From a virus, in IMG/VR virus record IMGVR_UViG_3300045961_000282, positions 64,001 through 128,000 of that record: a stretch of 64,000 bases of DNA; one strand, written 5' to 3'. Shown here in pieces: positions 1-9,633 of this stretch; the first letter of the stretch is position 1, and the number at the start of each line of letters is the position of its first letter. The notes beneath the pieces are model-generated. The model was not told where the DNA came from. It searched no databases and saw only the letters and a list, made by a program, of their open reading frames with translations. Position numbers and translations under genes: made by a program.

Positions 1-584
1 TCCCAGAACATGTACACGTCGTCGATCCACGTCGTGGCTCCCGCCAGTTTGGTGAAGCGCAGCACCTCGGTGGAGGTATGGGTGCCGGTCAGAGGGGCAG
101 CGCCCCCGTAGGGATTCTTGGCATTCACCCACTCCGTCCCGTCCACCCGAACGATCGCCTGCCCGACGTCCTTGCCGCCCGGCTTGAAGTAGACCTCGAT
201 GTAGTGCCACTTGTTGAGGGTCAGCGTGTTCGTGGACGTGCCCCAGATCAAGAGTTGCGCGGTGTCACGCACCCGTATCTGCCCGGTCTGGGTGAGGCCC
301 AGTGCGATGTCGGGGTTCGCCGTCGGGAACACCGCGAGAGCGCTGTTGACGACCGTCGTCGCCGAACCATACTTGAGAGCGAACCCCGCCCGCACCGAGC
401 CCGAGCGGGCTCGTCCCTGCGCTGATATGGCGCGAAATGGGACGGTCGAGAGCGTTGCCCCGAAGAACTGCAAACACTTTCCCGTCCTGCCCGCGTCGAT
501 GACGGAGAGGCCCGTGGCGGCGTCTACCCACGTGGGAGCAGAGTCCTGTGCGATGTTCGCACAGTTCCACAAGTAGTCAGTCAT
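1..584 (-). CDS. LamG/concanavalin-like tail protein, 3' end beyond the window
   Basis: Open frame read leftwards from an ATG at 584 and still open at base 1, so at least 194 residues with the C-terminus missing. It begins MTDYLWNCANIAQDSAPTW. The stretch 'NKWHYIEVYFKPG' followed by 'AIVRVDG' and 'WIDDVYMFW' is typical of phage proteins with a concanavalin A-like jelly-roll (LamG-type) fold, which usually sit on tail tips or fibres and bind glycans. It follows the collagen-like fibre gene with a 3-base gap, so it is probably co-expressed with it. A copy of the dispersed GAACCATAC motif lies inside, encoding Tyr-Gly-Ser. The fold is inferred from sequence pattern only. Confidence 0.75.
   Translation of the reverse strand, partial: MTDYLWNCANIAQDSAPTWVDAATGLSVIDAGRTGKCLQFFGATLSTVPFRAISAQGRARSGSVRAGFALKYGSATTVVNSALAVFPTANPDIALGLTQTGQIRVRDTAQLLIWGTSTNTLTLNKWHYIEVYFKPGGKDVGQAIVRVDGTEWVNAKNPYGGAAPLTGTHTSTEVLRFTKLAGATTWIDDVYMFW
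364..372 (-). promoter_or_regulatory. GTATGGTTC dispersed motif, exact copy 1
   Basis: Lies inside the LamG-like tail gene. Read on the minus strand it spells Tyr-Gly-Ser as TAT-GGT-TCG, using A/T-ending codons that are uncommon in this GC-rich genome. Confidence 0.7.
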
Positions 585-587
585 GGC

Positions 588-1994
588 TCAGCCCGCCGGA
601 AGCCAGATGGTGCCCACGGTCGGGTTGGCGGGCGGGGTGGCACTCACCACGACCTTGCTGTCGACATACTCCTTGGTGGCAGCATGATCGGGTAGCGTCG
701 GCTCCGCGACGGAGATGGGGATCAACTTCCCCGAGAGGGTCTGCCGGAAGTTGATCCCGTCGGCTTCGTCGGACCAGATCGACCGATCCACCGGACCCGA
801 GAATCCTGTTCCCGTCTTGAGGATCAGGTCCTTGATCTCAAGGCCCTTGGCGGCCATGCGCCCGTTGGTGTTGTTGATGCTCAGCGTCGACTCGATGTAT
901 GTGCCCGCGGCGTCATACCGGGCGACCGCCCACTCGCCGGGCTTGACCGACTGCTTCCAGCGGCGGATTCCGTCGAAGTGGTGATTGGTCGAGGTCTCGG
1001 TAGTCCCATAGGCGCCGGTGATGCCGTTGAGGTTCAGCGGGCCTTCCATGGTGTCGCCAGTCTTCTTGACGTATTCGAGGCCCGCTTCATCGACATATTG
1101 CTTGTTCGCCGCGTCGGTATTGTTCCCGGGCAGCGGCACGTTCCAGATCGCGCGCCCGTTGACGTCGATGGCCGGGCCGAGGATCGCGTCAGGCCCTTCG
1201 CGCGTGGCGAGGTTGAACATCAGGGGCCCCGTCATCGTGTCGCCGGTCTGCGCGACATAGCGGTCATCAGCCTCGGCCTGACCCATTCCCGATAGGCCGT
1301 CGACGTACTGCTTGTTTACCGCGTCCCGGTCATCCACCGGGTCGGCGAGGTTCGTCACCCGCTGCGGAGCCGTCCCGTTGTTCGTGATCTTGATCGGCTG
1401 ATTGCTGCCCAGTTGCAGATAGTCGATCCCGCGGATGTCGGTCCGCTTGCTGTACATGTCCATCTGGTCGATGGTCGAGTATTCGTTGCCGATCCCCACC
1501 ATCACCCAGTCATCGGTAGTGCGCTTGTGCAGGCCGAACGACGCCTGCTCGATCACCAGCGAGCCGGTCATCGTGTCGCCGGTCTTGGCCACGTAACGGT
1601 CGTCCAAGGCGAAGCGGTCGACATGGATCAATCCATCGTTGCCCAGTTTTGCCGCGTTGCCGGGGTCGGTGGACACCTTTGTCGGCCCCTCGGGACCAAT
1701 CGGACCCTGAATGCCCTGTGGCCCCTGTGGACCCTCACTGCCCTGTGGCCCCTGCTGGCCCTCGGGTCCGGGAGGCCCTTCGGGGCCCTGAACTCCCTCG
1801 GGGCCCTGAGGGCCCACGTCACCCTGCGGGCCCTGCGGTCCCTGCTCCCCCATGCCGACCCACTTCAGGCCGTCCCATGTCTTGGGCTGCCCATCGGTGG
1901 TGTCGAAGTAGGTGGCGCCCACGATCGGGCTGGCCGGAGGCGCGGCGAGCGCCACCAGCCCGATCGGAACGACGAACGTGTGAGCCTTGGCCAT
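588..1994 (-). CDS. collagen-like tail fibre with phage tail repeats
   Basis: 468 residues. The N-terminal ~50 residues ([17 protein letters not shown], 'TYFDTT', 'WDGLKWV') form a module shared with the 548-residue protein at 4295-5941. A Gly-X-Y collagen-like stretch follows (about residues 50-105). After it come three copies of the '[11 protein letters not shown]' tail-fibre repeat with 'AVNKQYVDG' or '[10 protein letters not shown]' linkers. The C-terminus 'GTIWLPAG' is also shared with the 548-residue paralogue. The start is supported by GGAAGGACC upstream of ATG. It is probably a trimeric fibre or side fibre; no catalytic motif is visible. Confidence 0.85.
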   Translation of the reverse strand: MAKAHTFVVPIGLVALAAPPASPIVGATYFDTTDGQPKTWDGLKWVGMGEQGPQGPQGDVGPQGPEGVQGPEGPPGPEGQQGPQGSEGPQGPQGIQGPIGPEGPTKVSTDPGNAAKLGNDGLIHVDRFALDDRYVAKTGDTMTGSLVIEQASFGLHKRTTDDWVMVGIGNEYSTIDQMDMYSKRTDIRGIDYLQLGSNQPIKITNNGTAPQRVTNLADPVDDRDAVNKQYVDGLSGMGQAEADDRYVAQTGDTMTGPLMFNLATREGPDAILGPAIDVNGRAIWNVPLPGNNTDAANKQYVDEAGLEYVKKTGDTMEGPLNLNGITGAYGTTETSTNHHFDGIRRWKQSVKPGEWAVARYDAAGTYIESTLSINNTNGRMAAKGLEIKDLILKTGTGFSGPVDRSIWSDEADGINFRQTLSGKLIPISVAEPTLPDHAATKEYVDSKVVVSATPPANPTVGTIWLPAG

Positions 1995-2103
1995 TACGGT
2001 GGTCCTTCCGGGGGTGATGCCTCTCTGTCAGGGTAGCCGTGAGCCGCGCTCCCAAGGGGGCGTTTCCTCCAGTCGCCCCGTTCTTGCCGCCACGGCACTT
2101 TCG

Positions 2104-2928
2104 CTAGAAGGGACTCACGCTCAGTCGTTCGAACGAACCGTTGGCGACGCCCATGTATGCCCCCGCCCCCGCTCCACTCGAACGGCCTGCGCGACCCGCA
2201 ACCCTGAACCAGTTGCCATCCGCAGGGGCCGAGATGATTCCGGTGAGCACGCCGTGCGCGGTCCCGCCCCCAGCGAATCCCGTAGGAGCCCATAAGGATA
2301 ATACCGGAGAGAATGGATAGATAGTCCATCCAGATCCGTTGTAAGTCTCGAATCTAGCCTCTCGGAAAACCTGCTCACCAGAATCTGAAAAAATTGTCAG
2401 TGACACGCGATATGTGCCCTGCCCAAGCCACACCTGCCCATTCGCCTGCCACGCTACGCCTGTTTCGATTCCGTTCAGATGAAATCCTGATTTGATGGGA
2501 AGTCCATCGAATTCTCCCCAGCCACCATCGGCGGTCGGCCTCCACGCGCTTTCCTGACCATAGATTATCGAAATTGGAATACCGCGATCAACATCTTTTT
2601 TCTTGGCATACCTGTCATCAAGGATGCTCTCAGGAACGTAGATCAGGTTGTCGGTCCCCAGCGTCGCGAAATTGCCCGGGTCAACCGAGACGGCCGTTGG
2701 GCCCGCTGGCCCCACGGGACCCTGAATGCCCTGCGGGCCCTGCGGGCCCTGTGGTCCATCGCTTCCCTGCGGTCCCCGCTGCCCCTCGGGGCCGGGGGGT
2801 CCTTCGGGACCCTGAACCCCCTGCGCCCCCTGCGGACCAACGGCCCCCTGCGCGCCCGCCGGTCCGGGCGCGCCGACGATCGGCACGTACTGGCCAGAGG
2901 CCTCATCCCAGACCTTGAGAACGCCCAT
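2104..2928 (-). CDS. collagen-like tail fibre protein
   Basis: 274 residues. I start it at the ATG preceded by AGGAGGG (minus strand), giving [17 protein letters not shown]; the frame is open further upstream but that part overlaps the previous gene. A Gly-X-Y collagen-like segment spans about residues 20-78. '[16 protein letters not shown]' then links to a globular C-terminal domain with no obvious homologue ('[21 protein letters not shown]'). The DNA coding the distal domain (about 2290-2650) is visibly richer in A/T than its surroundings, as often seen for exchanged receptor-binding tips. Likely part of the host-recognition fibre set. Confidence 0.8.
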   Translation of the reverse strand: MGVLKVWDEASGQYVPIVGAPGPAGAQGAVGPQGAQGVQGPEGPPGPEGQRGPQGSDGPQGPQGPQGIQGPVGPAGPTAVSVDPGNFATLGTDNLIYVPESILDDRYAKKKDVDRGIPISIIYGQESAWRPTADGGWGEFDGLPIKSGFHLNGIETGVAWQANGQVWLGQGTYRVSLTIFSDSGEQVFREARFETYNGSGWTIYPFSPVLSLWAPTGFAGGGTAHGVLTGIISAPADGNWFRVAGRAGRSSGAGAGAYMGVANGSFERLSVSPF

Positions 2929-2945
2929 CAGCCCTCCTGCGGTTA

Positions 2946-3578
2946 CTATCGCCCGACGGCGATGTAGTAGATGCGGAACGCCCCGCCGTTGAAGGTGTGC
3001 CACAGACGAACCCATCCGAGCGATGGATTGTTCGGGTTCATCGCCGTGACCTGCCCGGCGTTGGCGCCGACGTCGCCGTTGATTGCATAGAAACTGATGA
3101 TTTCCGAAAGACCGGGAACTTTGAAGTCAGACGTCCCACCTCCGGAAAGAACTGCAGTTCCAGCCACCAATCTGGCCCCTTCGCCCATGATCGCGTCAAC
3201 GTAGCCCTTCGTAGCGGCTTCGTCGGCCTCGACTGGATTCGCGACCTTGACCCGAGCCTCTCCCGTCACCGCATCTGGGGTCGGCCGTGTGTAGAGCACT
3301 CCATTCTTGGCCTTGACGGTTTCGACGCCACGGACCTCGATGGTGCTCAACGGCCCCGTCATCGAGTCGCCCGACTTCTGCACGAACGACGACACGTCGG
3401 GAGCAGGCCCTTCCGGGCCCTGCGGCCCCTCGGGACCTTGGGCTCCGTCGGCTCCCGCAGGACCTTGCGGTCCCTCGGGGCCTTGGGGACCGGGCGGTCC
3501 CTGTGGGCCGCGAGGACCTGCCGTGTTCAGGGACCGCCACTCATTGGTCTCCGGGTCGCGGTACTTGATGACACCCAT
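2946..3578 (-). CDS. collagen-like tail fibre protein
   Basis: 210 residues from the ATG that overlaps the preceding stop (TGATG). It opens [17 protein letters not shown], the same short head module as the neighbour at 2104-2928 ([13 protein letters not shown]). A Gly-X-Y stretch follows (about residues 20-60), then '[13 protein letters not shown]' and '[11 protein letters not shown]' tail-fibre repeats. The small C-terminal domain ends '[18 protein letters not shown]', a pattern resembling small phage fibre tips. Probably a short fibre subunit; no enzymatic motif is seen. Confidence 0.8.
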   Translation of the reverse strand: MGVIKYRDPETNEWRSLNTAGPRGPQGPPGPQGPEGPQGPAGADGAQGPEGPQGPEGPAPDVSSFVQKSGDSMTGPLSTIEVRGVETVKAKNGVLYTRPTPDAVTGEARVKVANPVEADEAATKGYVDAIMGEGARLVAGTAVLSGGGTSDFKVPGLSEIISFYAINGDVGANAGQVTAMNPNNPSLGWVRLWHTFNGGAFRIYYIAVGR

Positions 3579-4291
3579 CAGGGCCTGCCTAGTGGAACCC
3601 AGCGGGTGCCGTTCCACACCTCAGCCTCGTGGCCAGATACCCAGCGGGTTCCGTTCCACAGTTCTGGGTAGGTCCACTTAGTGCCATCCCAGATCTGACC
3701 CGAAATCAAATCGGGTGGGTAGTTGAAGTTGCCGAAACTGAACCTGAATTCATCCTCTTCCCACTTGTTTGCACCCAGCCTGACGAAAACTACGTCCTTG
3801 GACCATGATATTAGGTGGCTGCCGATTATTTTCCAGCCCAATATTTTGCCGTTGTTTAGGGCGGGGGCGTATTCGAAGAACACCAGATCGTCTACGAAGC
3901 GAATTCGAAGCCATAAATATTGCAAAGAAACAGTTTCAGATTGTACATAATCTGTCCATCCCTGAGGATGGGTAACCGTTCCTTCTATCGAATCCGTTGA
4001 AACGAAGATGGACGCTTGCGCAGGACTCTTGCTTGAGTGAACTGAGAATTCAAGCGTAGCGTGATTGTATGGCCATTGAGTGACATCAATACTACAGAGC
4101 GCGTAAGAATTATCTGGAATGTAAGACGGATACGACTGCGCAGAAAACTCAGAAATGCCTACTCCGCCATCCTCCACCCACGCGCCTTGGTCACCAAAGC
4201 CTTCAACCACATCCCAGTCCCACCAGTTGCTCAGTGAATCCCTGAACTCGTGAAGTGGGATCGCAACAGCGCGCTCGTCGGGTTCGGTCAC
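3578..4291 (-). CDS. putative receptor-binding or fibre tip protein, low GC
   Basis: 237 residues from a GTG start three bases after the stop of the 548-residue fibre gene. The body (residues ~20-190) has no recognised domain but is rich in aromatic residues and beta-type patterns. The C-terminus carries three short Trp repeats: 'WDGTKW', 'WNGTRW', 'WNGTRW'. Similar 'WDG-x-W' units occur at the N-termini of neighbouring fibre proteins. DNA from about 3690 to 4290 is markedly A/T-richer than the window average, which suggests recent exchange. Function inferred only from position among fibre genes. Confidence 0.7.
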   Translation of the reverse strand: MTEPDERAVAIPLHEFRDSLSNWWDWDVVEGFGDQGAWVEDGGVGISEFSAQSYPSYIPDNSYALCSIDVTQWPYNHATLEFSVHSSKSPAQASIFVSTDSIEGTVTHPQGWTDYVQSETVSLQYLWLRIRFVDDLVFFEYAPALNNGKILGWKIIGSHLISWSKDVVFVRLGANKWEEDEFRFSFGNFNYPPDLISGQIWDGTKWTYPELWNGTRWVSGHEAEVWNGTRWVPLGRP

Positions 4292-4294
4292 AGA

Positions 4295-5941
4295 TCAGCC
4301 CGCCGGAACCCAGATCGTGCCCGGTGCCGGATCGGTCGGGCGGGTGGCGGCGATGACGACGTTGCTGGCTGGCTCCGTCCACTGGGGACGCCCGTACATA
4401 TCAAGAGAGAGAACCTTTCCCTCCTGAGCCAACGCGTTCCCTAGGTCGATCCGTGGCAACAACCGCAGCGCGTACGCGTTGCCACTCCGCTGGATCAGAG
4501 TGATGGGAGTCCAGTGCGCATTCTCGTCGCCCGGGTACGAGGGGGGCTCAAGAGTGGGGCGGTTAAACGTACACTGCCACAGCGCCTTGCTTGGCTCGTG
4601 CCACACGATGTCGCCGACGAAGTACCGACCACCCGCCTCCCATGTCGCGGGTGCCGCGGGCGGATTCGACGTGTCATCGGTTCCGCGCAGTGACGAGTAG
4701 AGCCGGGTGAGCCACTCGGATGGGTCGGGACGGTTTCCTCCGGGAATCCTCCACGTTGGCTCGCCATCCACCATAGTCAGAACTGATCCATCAGTTCCTC
4801 CGGTGAAAACCTGCACCTCTCCGGCAGGCCAACCTCCAATTACGAGATCGACACCCAAGTCGATGTCCCAGCCCATACTATTCGGGTTAATCGACTTGAT
4901 GGTATAGGTCTCCAGATCCGTACCACCGGACCGAATGAAAACAAACGAATCGCCCGCCTTGAGCGATGAGAAGTAACTCTCGCCGTCTGTACCGTTCTTG
5001 TCTACGCTGGCAACCCACGCCATCTTGTAACTGGAATCTACGGTCCATGAACCCGGGGCGAACCTGCCAGCAACGCCCCACGAGGTGCTCTTGGTGTAGA
5101 CCAGCGGGGGTTGGGCGGGCGGCAGTCCCTCATTCGGGACATCCATCGGCTCCCACTGCCCCTCAGCAGTGGTGCCCAGCACCTTGCCCGCCGGAGTGTC
5201 GGCCGGGGCCGTGACATCGGTAAGACCGTCGAGCACGCTGGCTCCGGGCTCGATCGGAATCGTCACCCCGCCAGAGCGGACATGGACCTTGCTGTTTTGG
5301 ATCCACATGGAGCCGTTTGAAGGGTTGGATGGCACATCACGCCAACCGTTTCCGACGGTGAGCACGCCGCCGATGAACAGAGGTCCGTTGGTGGAGGTGC
5401 CTTCCGGGGTGATCTCAAGATATGGGTAAGCGGGACCTTCGTCGACAGTCAGGCGAATCTTCCGCTTCTGAACAATTGCAGAAGTGGTCGAATCTGGCTT
5501 CATAGCCATTTCTTGATAGACTCGGAACTCTCCGAACGACTCGACAATCGACGTCGGGCCGGGAATCCATTCCTTGGCGACCGAATCCCAAATCAAGAAA
5601 ACGCGGCTGCTTCCTCCGTCCGGCAGCGCCGCAGCGCCCCCCTCGCCGCCCTCGGGCTCGGCGTCGGTGTCCCACCACAGGCCGGTGCGCTGCGGGTCCG
5701 GCGCGGGGGCGGGGGGCTCGTCGGGCTGGGCGAACATGATCGGGTACTGCAGATGGTCGTCGCCCTCCAGCCCGGTGAGTTCGCCGTGGTCGGCGACGCC
5801 GGACACCCACTGGGTGCCGTCCCACGTGCGGACCAACTTCAGGGTGGTGTCGAAGTAGGTGTCGCCCACGGCGGGGCTGTCAGGTGCTTCCGCCAGCGCG
5901 ACCAGACCAACGGGGACGACGAACTTATGTGCCTTGGCCAT
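4295..5941 (-). CDS. tail fibre protein, paralogue of the 468-residue fibre
   Basis: 548 residues starting MAKAHKFVVPVGLVALAEA, followed by 'DTYFDTT' and 'WDGTQWV'. The N-terminal module and the C-terminus ('GTIWVPAG') match the protein at 588-1994, so the two are paralogues with different middles. The centre holds a 'VADHGELTGLEGDDHLQY' segment, common in phage fibres, then beta-rich regions including 'EAGGRYFVGDIVWHEPSKALWQC', which resembles a small carbohydrate-binding-like unit. There is no collagen stretch. Likely a host-range fibre. Confidence 0.8.
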   Translation of the reverse strand: MAKAHKFVVPVGLVALAEAPDSPAVGDTYFDTTLKLVRTWDGTQWVSGVADHGELTGLEGDDHLQYPIMFAQPDEPPAPAPDPQRTGLWWDTDAEPEGGEGGAAALPDGGSSRVFLIWDSVAKEWIPGPTSIVESFGEFRVYQEMAMKPDSTTSAIVQKRKIRLTVDEGPAYPYLEITPEGTSTNGPLFIGGVLTVGNGWRDVPSNPSNGSMWIQNSKVHVRSGGVTIPIEPGASVLDGLTDVTAPADTPAGKVLGTTAEGQWEPMDVPNEGLPPAQPPLVYTKSTSWGVAGRFAPGSWTVDSSYKMAWVASVDKNGTDGESYFSSLKAGDSFVFIRSGGTDLETYTIKSINPNSMGWDIDLGVDLVIGGWPAGEVQVFTGGTDGSVLTMVDGEPTWRIPGGNRPDPSEWLTRLYSSLRGTDDTSNPPAAPATWEAGGRYFVGDIVWHEPSKALWQCTFNRPTLEPPSYPGDENAHWTPITLIQRSGNAYALRLLPRIDLGNALAQEGKVLSLDMYGRPQWTEPASNVVIAATRPTDPAPGTIWVPAG

Positions 5942-6015
5942 CGCGGCGTTCCTCTCGGGGACGATCTGTGCCTACCGTGAGAGTACCGACGGAAGGCGGC
6001 GGTGGAGCGTCGTTT

Positions 6016-6174
6016 TCATTCATCTGCGGCGTCCGACCAGACCGAAATCCAATGGCCCTCACCATCGGACACCCAGACCCCCCGCGCGGGCGCCCACTGC
6101 CCCTCGTCGGTCATGACAGACACCGCAGTGGGCGGGACCCACCCCGTTCCGTCGCAGACCGTCAGCGGGTTCAT
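6016..6174 (-). CDS. small Trp-rich tail-associated protein (52 aa)
   Basis: Short frame whose ATG overlaps the stop of the 152-residue fibre protein (TGATG). It begins MNPLTVCDGTGWVPPTAV and contains three spaced Trp motifs ('GTGWVP', 'GQWAPARGVWVSDG', 'GHWISVW'), echoing the WDG-W units of the other fibre proteins. The coupled start and the composition support a real gene. Function unknown; probably a small tip or adaptor element. Confidence 0.6.
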   Translation of the reverse strand: MNPLTVCDGTGWVPPTAVSVMTDEGQWAPARGVWVSDGEGHWISVWSDAADE

Positions 6175-6632
6175 CAGTATTGGATCCACACCGTTCCGGC
6201 GGGCTTGAGGCCCGAGGCTGGCTCCCGCGAGGTGATGAGCGCCGAGTCGCCGCGGCGGACCTCTTCGTCGGCGGGCGGGAACAGGGCGAACACCCCGTCG
6301 CCCTCGGTCTCGACGTAGAGTTTCAGGTTGTCCGGCGCGCGCGGGCCTTCGAGGCCGATCTGGACCTCGTCGATCAGCGCGGCGGAGATGGTGATGGTTC
6401 CGTCGCCGTTGTTGACGATCATGTCGCCGAGGACGTCCTGCGGGCGCAGGTAGTGCCCGTCGTGGGTGTGGTCCTTCAGCGCGTAGTTGTTCGAGACGTA
6501 GGTGAAGGTCGGGAACAGCGCATCGACTTCATCCTTGGTGTAGAAGTCGTCGAACTCGCTGTGCGCGTGATTGGGGACGTCAGGTTGCTCCCACTCGCCA
6601 GTGACGCCGTTGAAAATCCACACCTTGGCCAT
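6174..6632 (-). CDS. small tail fibre protein
   Basis: 152 residues opening MAKVWIFNGVTGEWEQP, again with a short Trp-containing head module. 'FDDFYTKDEVDALF' and 'YALKDHTHDGHYL' are typical phage tail-fibre shaft repeats. The rest is beta-rich and ends 'GLKPAGTVWIQY', similar to the 'GTIW' ends of the two large fibre paralogues. It is transcribed after a terminator-like hairpin at 6656-6687. Confidence 0.75.
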   Translation of the reverse strand: MAKVWIFNGVTGEWEQPDVPNHAHSEFDDFYTKDEVDALFPTFTYVSNNYALKDHTHDGHYLRPQDVLGDMIVNNGDGTITISAALIDEVQIGLEGPRAPDNLKLYVETEGDGVFALFPPADEEVRRGDSALITSREPASGLKPAGTVWIQY

Positions 6633-6655
6633 CTGCCGCCCCTTGTGTCATTGGA

Positions 6656-6687
6656 GGACAGGGGGGCCCACTCGGGCCCCCCTGTCC
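6656..6687 (-). terminator. hairpin terminator after the 712-residue fibre gene
   Basis: A perfect 14-bp inverted repeat (GGACAGGGGGGCCC / GGGCCCCCCTGTCC) with a 4-base loop begins 9 bases beyond the stop of the gene at 6697. There is no clear T-run on the minus strand, as is common for actinobacterial terminators. Confidence 0.65.
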
Positions 6688-6696
6688 GTTGTTCGA

Positions 6697-8835
6697 TCAG
6701 CCTGCGACGCGCCCGCCGGTCACGATGACGCGGTAGGTGCCGTCGGTGGCCTCAACGGTCACCGCATTCACACCGGCAGTGCAGACCGCCGCGCCGATGA
6801 AGCAAGCGCCGTCCCGCACCGCCACGATCACATCCTCGGTGCCGAGGTTGTGGGTGAAGGTGCCGGTTCCACCTGAAACGACGACCTGACCACCGACCGT
6901 CACCGCAATGCCTGCGGTAACAACGTCACCTCCAAGGCCCCCTTCAAGGTCACTCTTCAGTGCGAAGTCGGAGAGGTCGATCGCCAGCCCGCTGCCATCC
7001 TGCGACAGGACACCATCGGGATCAGCGATCTTGAGGCTGACGGCCTGCGTGTCAGCGTCGACATCGATCGCGTCCACGCCCGTAGCCGCCTTGTGAGTGT
7101 CGGCAATCGCACCGGAAACCGACCCGGTGGTGGCGTAGCCGCTGAGGTCGATCGCCAGACCCGCAGCGCTCTGCGACAACTCGGACGAAGCGAGATTGAG
7201 GCTAACTTCCTGCGTATCCGGATCCACCTCGATGGCGCTCGCCAGTGCCGCATTGGCGGCCTTATGGCTGTCTGTCGTCAGTTCGGTGATGTTCTGCTCG
7301 ATCGTGGTGATGTTCTGCTCGATCGTGCTGACATCGCCCTCAATGGTGACGACCTTGTTTTCGACCGTCGTGACCCGGTTATCGAGGTTGGTGACATTGG
7401 TCTGCAGGTTGGTGACGTCACCCGCCACGGCCTCGATTTCGTCAGTGAGGTCCTTGACGTACAGGCCCTCACCGGCGTTCAACTTGAGCGCCTGATCGGC
7501 CTCGCCCGACACCTTCACCGCAAGGCTGGAGGTCGGACCGGTCGGGTTGGCAATCGTCAGCGAATCGTTGACGTTGATCGCATTGATGCCCGCCGATGCA
7601 GCGGCCAGTTCCACCCACGCGGTCCCGCTGTAGATGAACGCCGAACCGGTACCGGTGTTGATGTACAGGTCGCCCGCCTGCACGTCAGTGCCGTCGAGTT
7701 GGGCATCGATCTCGGCGCCGTTTGAAGCCGTCCCTGAGTAGGTGTCGGCCAACCGCACTGCCTCAAGGGTCAGATTGAAAACGTCACCGGTCTTGTCGAC
7801 AACGATATAGCCGTCCGTCGTGATGTTGATTTCATCGATCCGCCCGTTGACCGCAGTCTCGACAGCACCTGCGGCAGCGGAAGCGGCGGCGTTCGCGGCG
7901 GTATCACGCGCGGTGGTGTACGCCGGATCGATGCCGACCTCGAACGTACCGTCACCCTTGACGACAGTGGTCTGGCCAGTGACGCCGTTGACGTCAATCT
8001 TGGAAGCAGCACCGGTGGCGATCTGGGTTCCCAACCAATCGGTGTCGATGCCGACGGCGAAGTTGCCACCGAGGGTCCCGCCACCCGTCAGGCCGGTGCC
8101 TGCGGTGACCGTGGTGGTCTTGTCGGCCTTGTTGGTATCGAGCAAGCCCTCGGCCGCCGTGGCGCGGTCGATCTCGGCCTGCAATGCCGACTGGTCGGCC
8201 TTAGCGGCGACGGTCGCCTTGAAAGCGGCGTCGAGACCGACGGTGTAGACGCCGCCAGTCTCACTGACGCCAATCTCACCGCCCACGCCCTGAACGTCGA
8301 TGTTGCCGACGGAGGCCTCAAGGTCGGTGACCTTGTCTTCCAGATCGGTGAGAGCGCCCGACAGATCCTCGACGAAGACGCCGTCCGAACTCACTACCAC
8401 GGCGTTGCCCTCGGTCGGACCAGCGACCACCGACACCACATCGGGGTCACCGCCTGTGCCCTCGACGATGGCGATGCCGTCACCGGCTTCGAGGTTGTTG
8501 GCAGAGAGTTCGGTGATCTTGTCATCGATCCACGTCTCGCTGACCTGAACCTCATTGTCCCCACTGAACTCAAGACCCACGCCGATAGCAACATCAAGCA
8601 TCAGATCATCTGCAAGGTCGCCGCCGCCCGTCAGGCCGCGACCCGTGTCGACCTTGCGAGTGTCAGGAACGTATCCATCGAGGGCACCACCCTCGCCCGT
8701 GATGCCCTCAAGGGCCTCGCCGATGGCATCGGTCAACTGCCCGAGGTTGACGGCCTCGTCGCTCGCCTCTGCGGCGAGTAGGCCCTCGATCTTGTGGTTG
8801 GTGAGGTCGAGATCTACGTAGAACTTCTGTGCCAT
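6697..8835 (-). CDS. large coiled-coil tail fibre protein
   Basis: 712 residues from the ATG at 8835 (MAQKFYVDLDLTNHKIEGL); the frame is open further upstream but without protein-like sequence. The N-terminal 'LDLTNHKIEGLLAAEASDEAVNLGQL' type segment is common in phage fibres. The shaft has repeated 'TGGGDLADDLMLDVAIG'-like beta repeats, then a heptad-rich coiled coil (about residues 460-550: 'VTNLDNRVTTVENKV', 'ITTIEQNITEL'). The C-terminal 'GTFTHNLGTEDVIVAV' motif is a fibre-tip fold shared with other proteins here ('WHNLG', 'PHNFG'). It is first in its transcription unit, behind a ~250-base regulatory gap. Confidence 0.8.
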   Translation of the reverse strand: MAQKFYVDLDLTNHKIEGLLAAEASDEAVNLGQLTDAIGEALEGITGEGGALDGYVPDTRKVDTGRGLTGGGDLADDLMLDVAIGVGLEFSGDNEVQVSETWIDDKITELSANNLEAGDGIAIVEGTGGDPDVVSVVAGPTEGNAVVVSSDGVFVEDLSGALTDLEDKVTDLEASVGNIDVQGVGGEIGVSETGGVYTVGLDAAFKATVAAKADQSALQAEIDRATAAEGLLDTNKADKTTTVTAGTGLTGGGTLGGNFAVGIDTDWLGTQIATGAASKIDVNGVTGQTTVVKGDGTFEVGIDPAYTTARDTAANAAASAAAGAVETAVNGRIDEINITTDGYIVVDKTGDVFNLTLEAVRLADTYSGTASNGAEIDAQLDGTDVQAGDLYINTGTGSAFIYSGTAWVELAAASAGINAINVNDSLTIANPTGPTSSLAVKVSGEADQALKLNAGEGLYVKDLTDEIEAVAGDVTNLQTNVTNLDNRVTTVENKVVTIEGDVSTIEQNITTIEQNITELTTDSHKAANAALASAIEVDPDTQEVSLNLASSELSQSAAGLAIDLSGYATTGSVSGAIADTHKAATGVDAIDVDADTQAVSLKIADPDGVLSQDGSGLAIDLSDFALKSDLEGGLGGDVVTAGIAVTVGGQVVVSGGTGTFTHNLGTEDVIVAVRDGACFIGAAVCTAGVNAVTVEATDGTYRVIVTGGRVAG

Positions 8836-8869
8836 GTCTGTGTGCCCTTTCAAGGGGTGAACGTGCCGT

Positions 8870-8913
8870 GTCGCAGTGTCGCTTGCCCGCGGGGGCACAC
8901 AGTCGCAGTGTCG
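8870..8913. promoter_or_regulatory. direct repeats in the divergent fibre/zinc-knuckle intergenic region
   Basis: GTCGCAGTGTCG occurs at 8870-8881 and again at 8902-8913, a 32-base period (about three helical turns). It lies in the 258-base gap between the leftward fibre gene and the rightward gene at 9094. Possible -10 hexamers nearby are TATGCT at 9013-9018 (rightward) and TAGACT at 8947-8952 (leftward). Equal spacing suggests an operator, but this is inference. Confidence 0.4.
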
Positions 8914-9093
8914 TTCGCTACAAGTAGGGGGTCCTGCCGCTGGCAGTCTAGCCACGCAGCGCCGCGCCGAACGGGGAAATCCGCGGGAATCCTGCGCGGC
9001 CCGCTGCCCTGTTATGCTCCCGCGGCGCGGCGGGAATCCGTGGACGGATCGGTAGGGTGCCGCGCATCATGTCGGCGGTGGAGGGAGCCCTCG

Positions 9094-9480
9094 TTGAACC
9101 TGAACAACCTGCCCGGATGGACCACGCCACTGGTCGACGACGGCTGGGTGGGCGAGGACCAGAAGTTCCCGACCGCGCGGCAGGTGGTGTGCTGGACCGA
9201 CTGCCCGACCTGCGGGGCGCAGCGCGGCACGTATTGTTCAGCGGGGCTGGTGGTCAAGAAGACCGGCGAGATGCTCGACCTCGCGGCGTGGGTGGCCAGC
9301 AACGAGGGCAAGGCCGCGGCGGCACCGTCGTGCGCGCTGCGCCGCCAGCGGGCGCGCGGCGAACTGCGCAAGCGGATCAACGCCGAGAAGCGCCGCCTCA
9401 AGCAGATCGAGAAGGCGATGGACTGGTACTACGCCGAGCGCAACAAGCGCCGCGGGGATCAGACCGAGGCCCTCTTCTGA
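9094..9480 (+). CDS. small zinc-knuckle phage protein
   Basis: 128 residues from a TTG preceded by GGAGGGAG, beginning MNLNNLPGWTTPLVDDGWV; this is the only start with a good ribosome site. 'CWTDCPTCGAQRGTYCSAG' forms a likely Cys-rich zinc knuckle like those of small actinophage proteins. The C-terminal half is a basic helix ('RGELRKRINAEKRRLKQIEKAMDWYY'). It lies on a plus-strand island opposite to the tail genes. Its codons include GTATTGTTC, a one-mismatch copy of the dispersed motif. Function unknown, perhaps nucleic-acid binding. Confidence 0.75.
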   Translation: MNLNNLPGWTTPLVDDGWVGEDQKFPTARQVVCWTDCPTCGAQRGTYCSAGLVVKKTGEMLDLAAWVASNEGKAAAAPSCALRRQRARGELRKRINAEKRRLKQIEKAMDWYYAERNKRRGDQTEALF

Positions 9481-9617
9481 GCCCGGTGGGCGGCGAAGAA
9501 CTCCGGCGGGGCGCACTCGATGTGGATCGCCCCCACGCCTTCCCAGACAACGGCGGGTTCCCCGCATACCCTGCAAGGACCACGACGATCCAGCCACTGC
9601 GGTCGGATGATCGGCAT
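9459..9617 (-). CDS. small zinc-finger protein between two plus-strand genes
   Basis: 52 residues starting MPIIRPQWLDRRGPCRVCG. The cysteines and histidine ('CRVCGEPAVVW' then 'GAIHIECAPPEFF') form a plausible CxxC...HxxC zinc site, which favours a real gene over a shadow. It lies on the strand opposite its neighbours: its 3' end overlaps the end of the zinc-knuckle gene and its start faces the winged-helix gene. An in-frame start 30 bases upstream (MSLGIARVPL) is possible. Function unknown. Confidence 0.5.
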   Translation of the reverse strand: MPIIRPQWLDRRGPCRVCGEPAVVWEGVGAIHIECAPPEFFAAHRAQKRASV

Positions 9618-9633
9618 GAGAGGAACCCTAGCG

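Noticed and set aside
9520-9633. N-terminal extension of the winged-helix gene to an ATG at 9520
   Set aside because: The extra residues are not protein-like and overlap the antisense small gene; the ATG at 9634 has GAGAGGAA upstream.
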